64,000 nt of DNA from Acanthococcus lagerstroemiae (lineage: Eukaryota > Arthropoda > Insecta > Hemiptera > Eriococcidae). A program made the position numbers and the translations under genes. The stretch is from assembly GCA_031841125.1 (NCBI GenBank), contig CM063114.1, forward strand, positions 44,909,574 through 44,973,573, written 5' to 3'. Shown here one piece after another: positions 53,969-63,438 of this stretch (positions within the stretch are counted from its first letter, which is position 1; each line of letters opens with the position of its first letter). The notes under the pieces were generated by a model, which ran no database searches, had not been told where the DNA came from, and was given only the letters and a program-made list of their open reading frames with translations.

Positions 53969-56900
53969 CCTTCCCCAAGACGAAGACAGCCATCGCGGGG
54001 AAGTAAGGCTGACACCCCCCAAGGGGTAAGTAATTTTACGCCACTTAAATTGAAAATAAAAACTCCTGAATTGAAAAAAAATTACACAAAAATGGGGAAA
54101 CATTTTTTCGGTTTAAACATTCTAAATTATAACCGCAGAGGTCTAGCTAACGAGGATAGACTCGTAGAGCTAGAGGAAGCCCTTGCCAAGGTAAAATGGG
54201 AGATTTTGGGGCTCTCTGAAACAAGACGGAAGGGGGAGGGGCTGATACAAAGAAAATCGGGGAATTATTTCTACTTTTTCGGCGAAACAAAAGGGCAAAA
54301 AGGGGTAGGTTTTCTCATTAATAAAAATAGCTGGTCTAATATCCAGGATATAAAAATGATTAATGACAGAATAGCGGTTCTGAAAATGTCAATTGGCAAA
54401 AAAATCAACTTGTCAATAATCCAATGCTATGCCCCCACCTCAGCTGCCACAGACGAGGAAAAAAATCATTTTTATTTCGTATTGCAAAATACTTTGGAGA
54501 ATGAGGCGAAATTCTACACAATAATTATGGGGGACTTCAATGCCAAAGTAGGAGCAAATAAGGTGGGAGAGACAAGCGTAGGTACCCATGGCCTTGGTGA
54601 AAGAAACGCAGGAGGTGACAGATTAGTAGAATTTGCCCAAACAAACAATATGAAAATTACAAATACATACTTCAAAAAAAGAAAAGCAAGAAAATGGACT
54701 TGGATCGCTCCAAATGAAAAATCTAAAAACGAAATAGACTTTTGCTTGATTAACAACCTAACGGTAGTGAAAGATTATAGTGTATTGTCAAAATTTGAAT
54801 TCTCCTCCGATCATAGAGTAGGCAGATGCTCACTTCAGTTGCCTATAAAGCCCAAAAGACTTAATTATGCAAATACACAAAATTTCCGAATGAATAGAGT
54901 AATAATACCTGAATATAAAAAACGTGATGCGAATACATCTCTCTGCAAAGAATTAGAAAAATGGAAGACAGAAAATCAAGACCTAGGGGTGCAGGAGGCA
55001 TACAACCTGCTAGTAGGTAACATCGAAAATACCCTTAAAAAATTTGGTAAAATGAAAATCAAAGAAAATACAAATGATAAAATCTCGCTAGAAACAAAAA
55101 ATCTTATAGAAAAGAGAGAACAGTTAAGAAAGGTAAAAAATAGGTCCTTCACACAAAAAATCGAATTGGTGGAAATCCAAAAAGCAACTAAAAAAGCTAT
55201 TAAAAACTATTGTAGGAAATTTGAGAATAAGAAAGTCCAAGAAATTATAGAAAACTCATGGTCCACCAAAAAATTGAAAAAAGAACTCTGCTATGGCAAA
55301 CAACTGACAATTGATCTAAAAAACAAAAAAGACAGAAAGGTAACGAATAGGGCGGAAATTATACAAGTTGCCACGGAATTCTATAAGGAACTTTATAGCC
55401 TCCCAGAAGGGAGATCAATTAATAATAACACAGACAGTGAGGAAGAGCGACAGGTAGACGAACCAATTCTAGCAATTCTAAATTATGAAGTTGAAATAGT
55501 ACTGAAAAATCTGAAAATTGGTAAGGCACCAGGTCCTGATGGAATTCAAAATAGTACCTTGAAGGAATTCTCAGAAGCTTTGATTGGCCCTCTAACTATT
55601 GTATTCAACAGAATACTAGAGGAGGGAACAATCCCAAGTCAGTGGAAGGAGGCAGAAATCATTTTAATACACAAGAAAGGTGATAAAAATCAAATAAACA
55701 ACTATCGGCCAATTAGCCTTTCCTCTAACATTAGTAAAGCATTCATGAAAATAATAAAAAATCGAATCTATTCACAGCTGGATAGCGCTCAGCCAGTCGA
55801 GCAAGCTGGCTTTCGCAAAGGATATGCAACATCTGACCATATTCACACAATAAACCAAATTATTGAAAAAGCAAACTCGTACCAATTGGAAGTTAACCTG
55901 ATTTTCGTAAACTTTTGCAAAGCTTTTGACACGGTAGATCGAAATTATTTATGGGAGGCGCTGGATGAGCAAGGGGTGAATAAAAATATTATAAAAATTC
56001 TGGAAAAATTTTACATGGGCTCGAAAGCATGTGTGAATATGGACAGAGCAGGGCCATCATTTGAAATAGAACAAGGCGTGAAACAAGGTGACCCCCTGTC
56101 CCCATATTTATTCAATGCACTTTTGGAACACATATTTAGAAAATTAAACTGGGAGGAAAAAGGGGTCAAAATTAATGGACAAAAACTAAACCACTTAAGA
56201 TTCGCGGACGATATTGTATTAATAAGTGGGGACAGGGGAGAACTACAAGGAATGCTCGGTGGGCTGATAATAGAAAGCAAGAAGGCAGGCTTAGAGATAA
56301 ATATTTCAAAAACAAAGGTAATGAGCAACACCAAGGAGGTTAAAATTGTAGCTGAGAGTGTAATCTTGGAGCAGGTCACAGAATATACCTATCTGGGACA
56401 AATTATCTCATTCCACGATAAAATGGGTAAAGAGATCGAAAAGAGAATTAGCCAAGCTTGGAAAGGGTACTGGTCGCTGAGAACAATTTTCAAAAGTAAT
56501 ATGAACATCTATTCAAAAGCAAGAATGCTAGAAGCATGTATCATGCCTATTATGTCGTATGGGGCACAAACATGGTCTCTCACGGCAGCTCAAACGGAAC
56601 GCTTAGTAACTACTCAAAGAAGCATGGAAAGAAGTATGTTAGGGATCAAAAAATCGGATAAAATTAGAAACAATATAATTCGTGGAGAAACAAAATGTAA
56701 AGGAATAATTAGGACAATCAAATTACTCAAAATGAAATACGCAGGACATCTAGCGAGGATGGACGAAAAAAGATGGTGTAGAAGGGTCACGTTTTGGGTC
56801 CCATACGACAATACAAGGGGACCGGGTAGACCTAATACCAGCTGGGTAGGGGAAATAATAGGAAGGGTGGGTTTACCTTGGCAAGGAGTGGCACAAAATC

Positions 56901-57131
56901 GAAACATGTGGCGCAAAGTGGGGGAGGCCTATGCCCGCGATATGGGGGCTCGGTATGAGGCATAAATCAACAAAGGAAGATTTTAGTTACTTTTAGTTAC
57001 TTTTAGTTACTTTTACTTTGTAATTTACTATACAATATCGCTTCTTTTGTTTTCTTTTGATAAAGTACCATTTATTTGTAATTATGTACCTCATACCGTA
57101 TAATAAAGGCTATTGATTGATTGATTGATTG
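53969..57131 (+). mobile_element. Full-length RTE retrotransposon, 3.16 kb
   Basis: The element is bounded by perfect 13-bp direct repeats, has a ~120-bp GC-rich-then-AT-rich 5' leader, one long ORF, a short 3' UTR with TTTAGTTACTT tandem repeats (near 56983-57017), and ends AATAAAGGCT then (ATTG)n. Length, single ORF without RNase H, and a microsatellite tail are the RTE-clade pattern. The intact frame and clean duplication suggest a recent insertion. Confidence 0.9.
54092..56965 (+). CDS. RTE ORF2: endonuclease + reverse transcriptase, motif A Asp changed to Asn
   Basis: Start chosen at the first ATG (54092), giving 957 codons. The APE-type endonuclease spans residues ~5-250: LNILNYN, E43 in GLSETRR, CYAPT, D148/N150 in GDFNAKVG, D216 in NEIDF, and D240-H241 in SSDHR. 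RT spans ~450-750: GKAPGPDGI, LIHKKGDKN, NYRPISLSSN, QAGFRKGYATSD, motif B GVKQGDPLSPYLFN and motif C FADD at 704-707. Motif A reads LIFVNFCKAFDTVD: the catalytic Asp is Asn at residue 607 (AAC at 55910-55912), while the sister copy at 35.9 kb has Asp. C-terminal domain has AGHLARMDEKRW, GPGRPNTSW and ends EAYARDMG. The protein would nick target DNA and copy its RNA there. With Asn607 the polymerase is predicted inactive although everything else is open. Confidence 0.9.
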   Translation: MGKHFFGLNILNYNRRGLANEDRLVELEEALAKVKWEILGLSETRRKGEGLIQRKSGNYFYFFGETKGQKGVGFLINKNSWSNIQDIKMINDRIAVLKMSIGKKINLSIIQCYAPTSAATDEEKNHFYFVLQNTLENEAKFYTIIMGDFNAKVGANKVGETSVGTHGLGERNAGGDRLVEFAQTNNMKITNTYFKKRKARKWTWIAPNEKSKNEIDFCLINNLTVVKDYSVLSKFEFSSDHRVGRCSLQLPIKPKRLNYANTQNFRMNRVIIPEYKKRDANTSLCKELEKWKTENQDLGVQEAYNLLVGNIENTLKKFGKMKIKENTNDKISLETKNLIEKREQLRKVKNRSFTQKIELVEIQKATKKAIKNYCRKFENKKVQEIIENSWSTKKLKKELCYGKQLTIDLKNKKDRKVTNRAEIIQVATEFYKELYSLPEGRSINNNTDSEEERQVDEPILAILNYEVEIVLKNLKIGKAPGPDGIQNSTLKEFSEALIGPLTIVFNRILEEGTIPSQWKEAEIILIHKKGDKNQINNYRPISLSSNISKAFMKIIKNRIYSQLDSAQPVEQAGFRKGYATSDHIHTINQIIEKANSYQLEVNLIFVNFCKAFDTVDRNYLWEALDEQGVNKNIIKILEKFYMGSKACVNMDRAGPSFEIEQGVKQGDPLSPYLFNALLEHIFRKLNWEEKGVKINGQKLNHLRFADDIVLISGDRGELQGMLGGLIIESKKAGLEINISKTKVMSNTKEVKIVAESVILEQVTEYTYLGQIISFHDKMGKEIEKRISQAWKGYWSLRTIFKSNMNIYSKARMLEACIMPIMSYGAQTWSLTAAQTERLVTTQRSMERSMLGIKKSDKIRNNIIRGETKCKGIIRTIKLLKMKYAGHLARMDEKRWCRRVTFWVPYDNTRGPGRPNTSWVGEIIGRVGLPWQGVAQNRNMWRKVGEAYARDMGARYEA

Positions 57132-57144
57132 AAAACAATCTCCA
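57132..57144 (+). repeat. 13-bp target duplication, right
   Basis: AAAACAATCTCCA directly after the (ATTG)n tail. Confidence 0.9.
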
Positions 57145-57540
57145 GATTAAACGATTAGAAACAATTCCCGTTTTGCACCCCTCACTCAGAAGAATGAAAC
57201 CATAATTATTGACAATGGAGCGCATACACAGAGGACGAACTTTTTCACTCCACGCAATGCGTACCATAAAATTCGGTTGTTGGAAATGTATACTAAAAGT
57301 CTCATTCCACCATTGCTGCTTTTTTCCCAGTCTTACCTTTCTCCCAGATCAGGAAGCGTTTTACAGGAGTTTTAGTCAGGAAACGTTGCAAAGAAGTTTG
57401 GAGGAGTCGTAAATAAATCTGAAAAACTTCTAAGAATCTGAATAAGCCTAGAAGTCTGAAGAGTCTCAATTGAACTACAGCGTTCAGACCACCGTTCATC
57501 CTCATTACTGCGCTACTGCGACGACAAACACGAATCACGT
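57145..57540. other. No gene recognised
   Basis: Short stretch between the RTE and the minisatellite region. Frames on both strands overlap without domain. Confidence 0.4.
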
Positions 57541-58500
57541 GTTTCTAAGACTCAGATTGAAATCATTCACAATAATTGTCACCATCAGAGCGAATTTTGC
57601 GACTGCAAAATGCAATCAGTAGCATTTTTGGAACTGCCAAGCTGTAATAAACACGAATCTTTCGCGTTTCTGCAAATACGTGGTATCTAAGAAAATCGAA
57701 GTTTGAAACTAAATGACCTTTAAATGACCTCCCGTAAATAATGACAAAATATACAAAATGAAGTGCTGCTCATTTGACTAAAACTTCTGTGATTCGTGAA
57801 GATTTTTTGAAATATTTAGAATATACGCAATAGATAAAAATATGCATTCACACACGTGCAGCTGTAGTCAGCATAACAGAATTCCCCAATTTTAAACTCT
57901 TTGTTCTCTCTTTCAAGGTATGGTTTGCTGATTTTTAAATTTTTAAGTGACCATGATTGAACATATTAAATGATTTTAAATGACTTAAATGACTGTTAGA
58001 CACCCTGGAATACAATTGCGAAATATTCACATTTTTCAATTGAAACCACAAATTGTGAACATTTTGGGGCTCGCAAAAAGTAAGACGGTCGCACTTTGTA
58101 ACTTCAAACGGTCACAGTTTTGCGGCTGTCATATTTTTGCAGCGATAAACAAAGCATATGTAATTCTAATATATTTGTCACAAAAAGCACAAATGATTCA
58201 CATGTTTGGAATAGTAAATGCCAGGAAATCCGAATTCATTCACATTTTGGAGACCACACCTTAAATGTGAATCATTTTCACCTTTATAACTGCAATCCGA
58301 AATCATTCACATTCTGTCACTGCCAAGGCGAATCATTCGCATTCTTGTGACTAAACGCAAAACCCTTAGCATTTTTCAGATTGTGAACTTGAATCATTTG
58401 TATTTCTGTGCGACAGCAACTGGGATCATTTGCTGGTTTGCGGCAGTAGGTACAAATAACTCGTCACCTGTTTGTAACCACAAAATGCAGAAAATCTGAA
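57540..58500 (+). repeat. Degenerate flank of the 33-bp minisatellite
   Basis: Diverged versions of the same unit (AATCATTCACATT.TG..ACTGC) recur irregularly on both sides of the MITE at 57669, indicating an older array eroded at its left end. Confidence 0.6.
57669..58006. mobile_element. MITE-like element inside the old satellite
   Basis: The right end, read inward, is CAGGGTGTCTAACAGTCATT; the left end GGTATCTAAGAAAATCG then AAATGACCTTTAAATGACC matches the MITE end at 40521. Inner flanks are rich in AAATGAC/GTCATTT words in opposite orientations. The left tip is eroded. Confidence 0.55.
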
Positions 58501-59075
58501 TTTTGTATTTTGTAATTACAAACGCAAATCATTTGCATTTTTGCAACTGCAAATACAAATCATTTGTATGTTTACAACTGCAAACGCGAATCATTCGCAT
58601 ATTTGCAACTGCAAATGTGAATCATTCGAATGTTTACAACTGCAAACGCGCGAATCATTTGCATATTTACAACTGCAAATGCGCGAATCATTCGCATATT
58701 TACAACTGCAAATGCGCGAATCATTCGTATGTTTACAACTACAAACGTGAATCATTCGCATGTTTACAACGGCTAATGCGAATCAGTCGTATGTTTACAA
58801 CTACAAATGCAAATCATTCGCATGTTTAAAACTGCAAACGCAAATCATTCGCATATTTACAACTGCAAACGCGCGAATCAGTCACTTATTTACAACTACA
58901 AACGCGAATCATTCGCATGTTTACAACTTACAACTGCAAACGCTAATCATTCGCATATTTACCACTGCAACGCGCGAATCATTCACTCGTTTACAACTGC
59001 AAATGCGTATCATTTGCATGTTTACAACTACAAACGCGCGAATCATTCCCATCTTTAGAATAATTACAAATGCGC
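58500..59075 (+). repeat. 33-bp minisatellite, ~17 units
   Basis: Consensus AATCATTCGCATRTTTACAA followed by CTGCAAAYGCGCG; units vary from 31 to 36 bp. Because 33 is a multiple of 3, the array reads as an 11-residue repeat (NHSHIYNCKCA) in open frames of up to 142 codons. There is no start context or domain, so coding is unlikely. Confidence 0.9.
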
Positions 59076-59479
59076 GAGTCACAAAACAAAACATAACAAA
59101 GCAAAACAAAACAAAAAACAAGAAAGAAACAAGAAATCAAACAAGAACAGAAGTAGGTTATAATTCAGGGAGTATCAAAAAATCTTGAGAAGTCTGAAAC
59201 AAGTTTTACAATCTCATTCAACCTTACATAATAGCGTCAAATTAGTCTTGATACACGTTGAAGAGTATTATCGACCATAACAGTAGGAGTCCTAGCTGAA
59301 GCCGTTTTAAAGAGCCTTAGTCGAGTCTGATCGAATCATAAGGACTCTAAATCACGTTTGAGGGTCAAACAATTTTAAACGTCCTCAATATGTTCAGCTT
59401 CCTGAGCAAAATCTAAATAGTACGACGAAAGATGCAATACTTTTTAATGCAATTTACTACATATTTAAACCACGCAGCT

Positions 59480-61430
59480 GTAAAGCAGAGAGACCTCCAC
59501 GGCACCCTCAATACGTCTCAGCCCAGATAAGAAGAGAAATCGATAAGAATCAGCTTATCCAAGAAACATGCGACCGAATAGAAAAGTATGAAGACAAGAT
59601 CCAATCAAGAAAACTGTTCCGGGGAATCAAGAAGTTAACAGGGACATTTAAAATGAACATGTTAGACGCTCTTGAAGATGAAAGTAGAATAGTGCAGTTA
59701 AACCTAGCAGACACTTTAGAATGCTGGAGAAATTATTATCAAAAACTGGCCCGGATGAAATTCTTGGAAATACAGACATACCAGCAGAGTACGAACCCGA
59801 CATTCTAATCGAAGAAATAGAACAAGCAATTCAGAAGCTGAGAAACAATAAAGTTCCAGGTCCTGATGGTATCAGAAACATGTTGAAGGTGGCTGCAGAG
59901 AAAGGTGTGAAAGCTCTACAAGACGTATGCAATAAGCTTCGGCCTATCGAAGAATGGCTCAGAGACTGGTTAGGTCTATTCTTATACCACTGCACCAGAA
60001 AGGACGAACGTAGACCTGCAGGAATTATCACAAAATATCTCCCAAATCATACGCATGAAAAGTCCTACTAAATGTCATCCATGGAAGGCTAAGATATAAC
60101 CTTGATAGTCAGATACCACCAGAACTTGATGGTTTTTTTAAAGGCAGAGGAACTAGAGAACAAATAAATACTAGGCAACTAATCGAGAAAAGCTGTGAAT
60201 TTAACCAGCCTTTAATTTTCGCTTCGTGGACTATAATAAAGTCTTGGACTGTGTGTAGTGGAGAAAACTCTGGAACATATCACAAGAAATTGGGAATGCT
60301 AAAAGATCTGATATGCCTGATCAAGAATCTTTATACGGACTCCAGAGCTACTGCAAGAATCCAAGAATCGTTATTAAATCAGTTCCAGCCCACAAAAGGG
60401 GTTAAGCAGGGATACATCCTCTCTCCAATCCTTTTTAGTACATACAATGAGGCAGTACTGAGAGAAGCTTATTTGTGCAACTGGTAGGGTGGAGTAACAA
60501 TTGGAGGAGAGAACGTGAACACTTACACTTTGCAAATGACACTAAACTATGCGTTCAATCGGAGAGTGGAATAAGCCTACTGATAAATGGAGAGGAAAAG
60601 TGACAGTCATGGATTGTCCATCAACAAGAGCGAACCAAAATCATGGTCGTAGACAAGGATCAAATTTTACCAACCACAAATGTATTGAAAGACTTTGAAA
60701 ATGTCGATGAAATTACTCCGGATCTCGCCTGCAAGCCGATAGTGGTTCCTTGGAAGAAATCTGGCGCTGCATAATTCTCGAAAGGAATGCAGTCAGAACG
60801 CATATTACAATCCGGAAGGATGGCCACATATCCCGAAACAGATGTATGGAGTGGCAACATGGACACACAAGATAGCATACGCAAAAGGGATAGACGCTTT
60901 CGAGATGTAGGCCTATAGACGCGCATGTTCAGGACTTCATGGATGGATATAAAAACCAACACTTCTGGTAAAGCAGAGGAGATAATCTTTACTAATTAAG
61001 TACAGAGGCAAATCACTCCAAAAATCAATTTACAATTTATTAACACCACGACGTTTCGACATCACTGTCATCATCAGGTAACACTAATTGATTAGTAAAC
61101 CAACACTTCATTTCTTAGTTTGCTAAACATACACAAACGACTGTCAGACATTATTTGCAAACAGAGTATTCTGAGATTCTTTAACCATATCATCAGAAAA
61201 AGTCGTAACTGCTTTGAGAAATCGATAATTCAGGGAAAAGTGGAAGGAAAGTAGAGTTGTGGGAGAACGTTCAAAAAATTGATAGATTAAGCTAAAATCT
61301 TCACCGACATGAACTTGGAATAAGCAATACGGGCTGCAGCGGACCGAGAGGAATGGAAGAGCACTGAAGAAGACTGAAAAACGGGCCACCTAATTTCCTT
61401 ATTTGGGGGAACAGGATCAAAGAAGAATCC
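59480..61430 (+). pseudogene. RT of the second RTE type
   Basis: Readable blocks: QIRREIDKNQLIQETCDRIE and FRGIKKLTG (59530-59640), LRNNKVPGPDGIRN (59838-59880), GRGTREQINTRQLIEKSCEF (60140-60200), VDYNKVLDCV near 60230, KGVKQGYILSPILF near 60400, and HFANDTKLC near 60520. The last is motif C with FAND instead of FADD. After the insert, NHIIRKSRNCFEKSI and IRAAADREEWKS near 61320-61360 give the C-terminus. Stops and frameshifts throughout make it non-functional. Confidence 0.7.
60966..61096 (+). mobile_element. 131-bp insert with 13-bp target duplication
   Basis: AAACCAACACTTC occurs at 60953-60965 and again at 61097-61109, enclosing 131 bp unrelated to the RT it interrupts. The insert includes CACTCCAAAAATCAATTTAC (also at 38570-38592) and CCACGACGTTTCGACATCAC followed by TCATCATCAGG. 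It may be a SINE or the truncated end of another retroelement. Confidence 0.8.
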
Positions 61431-61500
61431 CCTTACACCAAAATGCAACCAAAGCCCTAGTCATGGATGGAGGGGAAAAGGGGGTATGAGGATGTTATCT

Positions 61501-62000
61501 GTTTGAAACGTTGAGAAATTAGAAAAGTAAAAGCCTTTTTCTTTTCTGCCATTTCTTATAATGTTTCAATTACATTTTTTACATTTTAGTCAATGTTTTC
61601 GCAATCTACCATTCTCCCACCCATCGAAAACAACCTCTAATACCTAGGTTGTAAGAGCAAATTTTTAGAAGAGACCACCGAGTCATTAATATACAAAAAT
61701 ATGAGTTTTTTTTCCAACGTGGCCTAAGTCAATTTTTGCTGTTCTGAGAAAATCGATAAAAACAGTTTGTACGCCACGCAATCACCACCAAGAAGGCGGA
61801 AATTATATAAATTGACAGTCAAGGATAGTATCAATCGAGTGTGAACTAAATTAACATCCTACCATCTTTCAAAATACTGTGAGAGGCTGTCAATGTTGGT
61901 GACCTACCTAACTTAAGCACCCTGACATAAAACTTTTTTTTTCGTTTTTCAAACGTTTCAGTTCACTACTTATTGTACCACTATTATCCATTTGCAGTAT
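61501..62000. other. No gene recognised
   Basis: AT-rich stretch without domain or identified repeat. Confidence 0.4.
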
Positions 62001-62007
62001 CACTCGG

Positions 62008-62195
62008 GCCCCTTCGGATAAAGCCCTAAACACGAGAGAGTATAATGGGTCGCCATCTTGGCGTACACCGTGCCCGTGGATGCCGAATCCGACTATGCGG
62101 TGCGTACCGCGTAGTCAATTCGGCATCGACGGGCGCGGTGTGAGCCAAAATGGCGGTCCACTATACTTGAGTATGCAGGGCTCTACTTCGGAAAC
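62008..62195. mobile_element. Hairpin MITE-like element, ~188 bp
   Basis: Two ~90-bp arms pair from CCTTCGGATAAAGCCCT inward through GAGTATAATGGGTCGCCATC, TTGGC, ACCGTGCCCGTGGATGCCGA and ATCCGACTATGCGGT, with scattered mismatches. The arms meet near 62101. Non-coding. Confidence 0.75.
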
Positions 62196-62490
62196 AAAAA
62201 TTTTTAACTTAAAACGCACAGAACATCAAACTTAACATAGATAGACAACCAGATTGTAGTTCATCGTATTCTCTACCAGACTGCGTTGCTATCTCAGAAC
62301 TGCCGAAAATTGGCACCGGCCACTTCGGAAAAAAGTTCTTCTATTTTTGTTTCATTTTAATTCATATGTCACCATAATCGAGATCGGTCGGTGTAGCGAG
62401 TTCGAACGAAACAGACGCGTGTTATCGTGTTCACAGTGCAGAGTGTAGATACCTACATAAGTTATCGTGAAAAATCTTGTTCTACCGTTT

Positions 62491-63369
62491 ATGATGGTTT
62501 CGGAAAGAATGACGGATACAATTCGTGAAGAAATTCGTGAACTGTTAAATGCATTTGAAAACCGGGTGATGGAGAAGCTTGAAACTAGATTTTCGGAGAT
62601 AAACGAACGCATAAATTCTCTGGAGGAGAACACAAAAAGTGCGATCGCGGGTGTCTCGGAAAAAGTGCAAAGGAGTGATTTAAGAATTCGGGAACTGGAA
62701 GAATATTCGCGAAAAGAAAATATAATTATTAGTGGAGTGCCGTACGAAGATGGTGAAACAATTGAAGATCTGTTCGACAAAGTGATGTCAATTGCAAACA
62801 AACTGAACGTTGAGTTGAACGATGTACATATCAATACGGCACACCGTCTGCCGGCAAGAAATAACCGGTCACCACCGAAAGTAATTGTGCGCTTGACAAG
62901 TCGTTGGAAAAAGGAGCAGCTGATAAACGCATCGAAACAAGTGAAAATACGCGATATCTTTATCACACATCACATGACGGCTGATGGATATGGTCTACTG
63001 CGGAGGGCGTTGGAGCTGAGAAGAAGAGGGTTAGTTAAATATGCATGGACGAGACAAAATAAAGTGATGGTGCGACGGAAAGATAACGAAGACGCGATGC
63101 AGATAGTCAACATGAACAGCCTAAAAAGTTTCGGGTGGATGGAGGAGTTCGAGCAAGGAAGTCAACGGGAAAGAGGAACGGATGGTGAAGAGACCGAGGG
63201 AGACACTGCGAGCCAGAGCAGTGTGACGGTAAAAACGAATAAGCAGCAGCCAACAATACAAGATCTATTTACGGGTCAACGAGCAAATAGCGCAGCTACG
63301 AAACACCCAGCAGTATCTGCATCGAAAAACGCGACGGCTGCCAGAAATACTCGTAGCAAGAACAAATAG
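62491..63369 (+). CDS. RTE-like ORF1 protein (RNA-binding, coiled coil)
   Basis: Intact frame of 292 codons from ATG 62491 (an in-frame ATG pair; upstream GTG is not used). An N-terminal coiled coil with heptads (~10-80: IREEIRELLNAFENRVMEKL, INERINSLEENTKS) leads into ENIIISGVPYEDGE, NTAHRLPAR, PPKVIVRLTSRWKKEQLINA and IFITHHMTADGYGLLRRALE. This core resembles LINE ORF1 RRM-like and FP25-like domains found in insect retroelements. The C-terminal third is low complexity and basic at the end (NTRSKNK). The protein would trimerise and coat element RNA. It is the only intact ORF1 in the window. Confidence 0.8.
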   Translation: MMVSERMTDTIREEIRELLNAFENRVMEKLETRFSEINERINSLEENTKSAIAGVSEKVQRSDLRIRELEEYSRKENIIISGVPYEDGETIEDLFDKVMSIANKLNVELNDVHINTAHRLPARNNRSPPKVIVRLTSRWKKEQLINASKQVKIRDIFITHHMTADGYGLLRRALELRRRGLVKYAWTRQNKVMVRRKDNEDAMQIVNMNSLKSFGWMEEFEQGSQRERGTDGEETEGDTASQSSVTVKTNKQQPTIQDLFTGQRANSAATKHPAVSASKNATAARNTRSKNK

Positions 63370-63438
63370 GAAAGCTACGACCTCCCCTGTCCTATTCCGC
63401 CTGGTCAGCATGGGCAGGTAAGACCTCATACCCAGTTT

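Larger units (their letters stand above)
59480..61500 (+). mobile_element. Second RTE-type retrotransposon, 5'-truncated, interrupted
   Basis: Begins after the endonuclease and runs to the C-terminal domain. It is a different subfamily from the other copies (wording WRNYYQKL, KVPGPDGI, GFFKGRGTREQIN, FAND). Frames change many times. At 60966-61096 it is interrupted by an insert with its own target duplication. Confidence 0.75.

Noticed and set aside
58500..59075. CRISPR-like array of regular repeats
   Set aside because: Repeats are contiguous without unique spacers and vary in length; the genome context is eukaryotic.
58503..59188. Cys/His-rich repeat protein (NHSHIYNCK repeats)
   Set aside because: Explained by a 33-bp minisatellite whose length is a multiple of three; all phases are partly open and units vary by non-triplet amounts.
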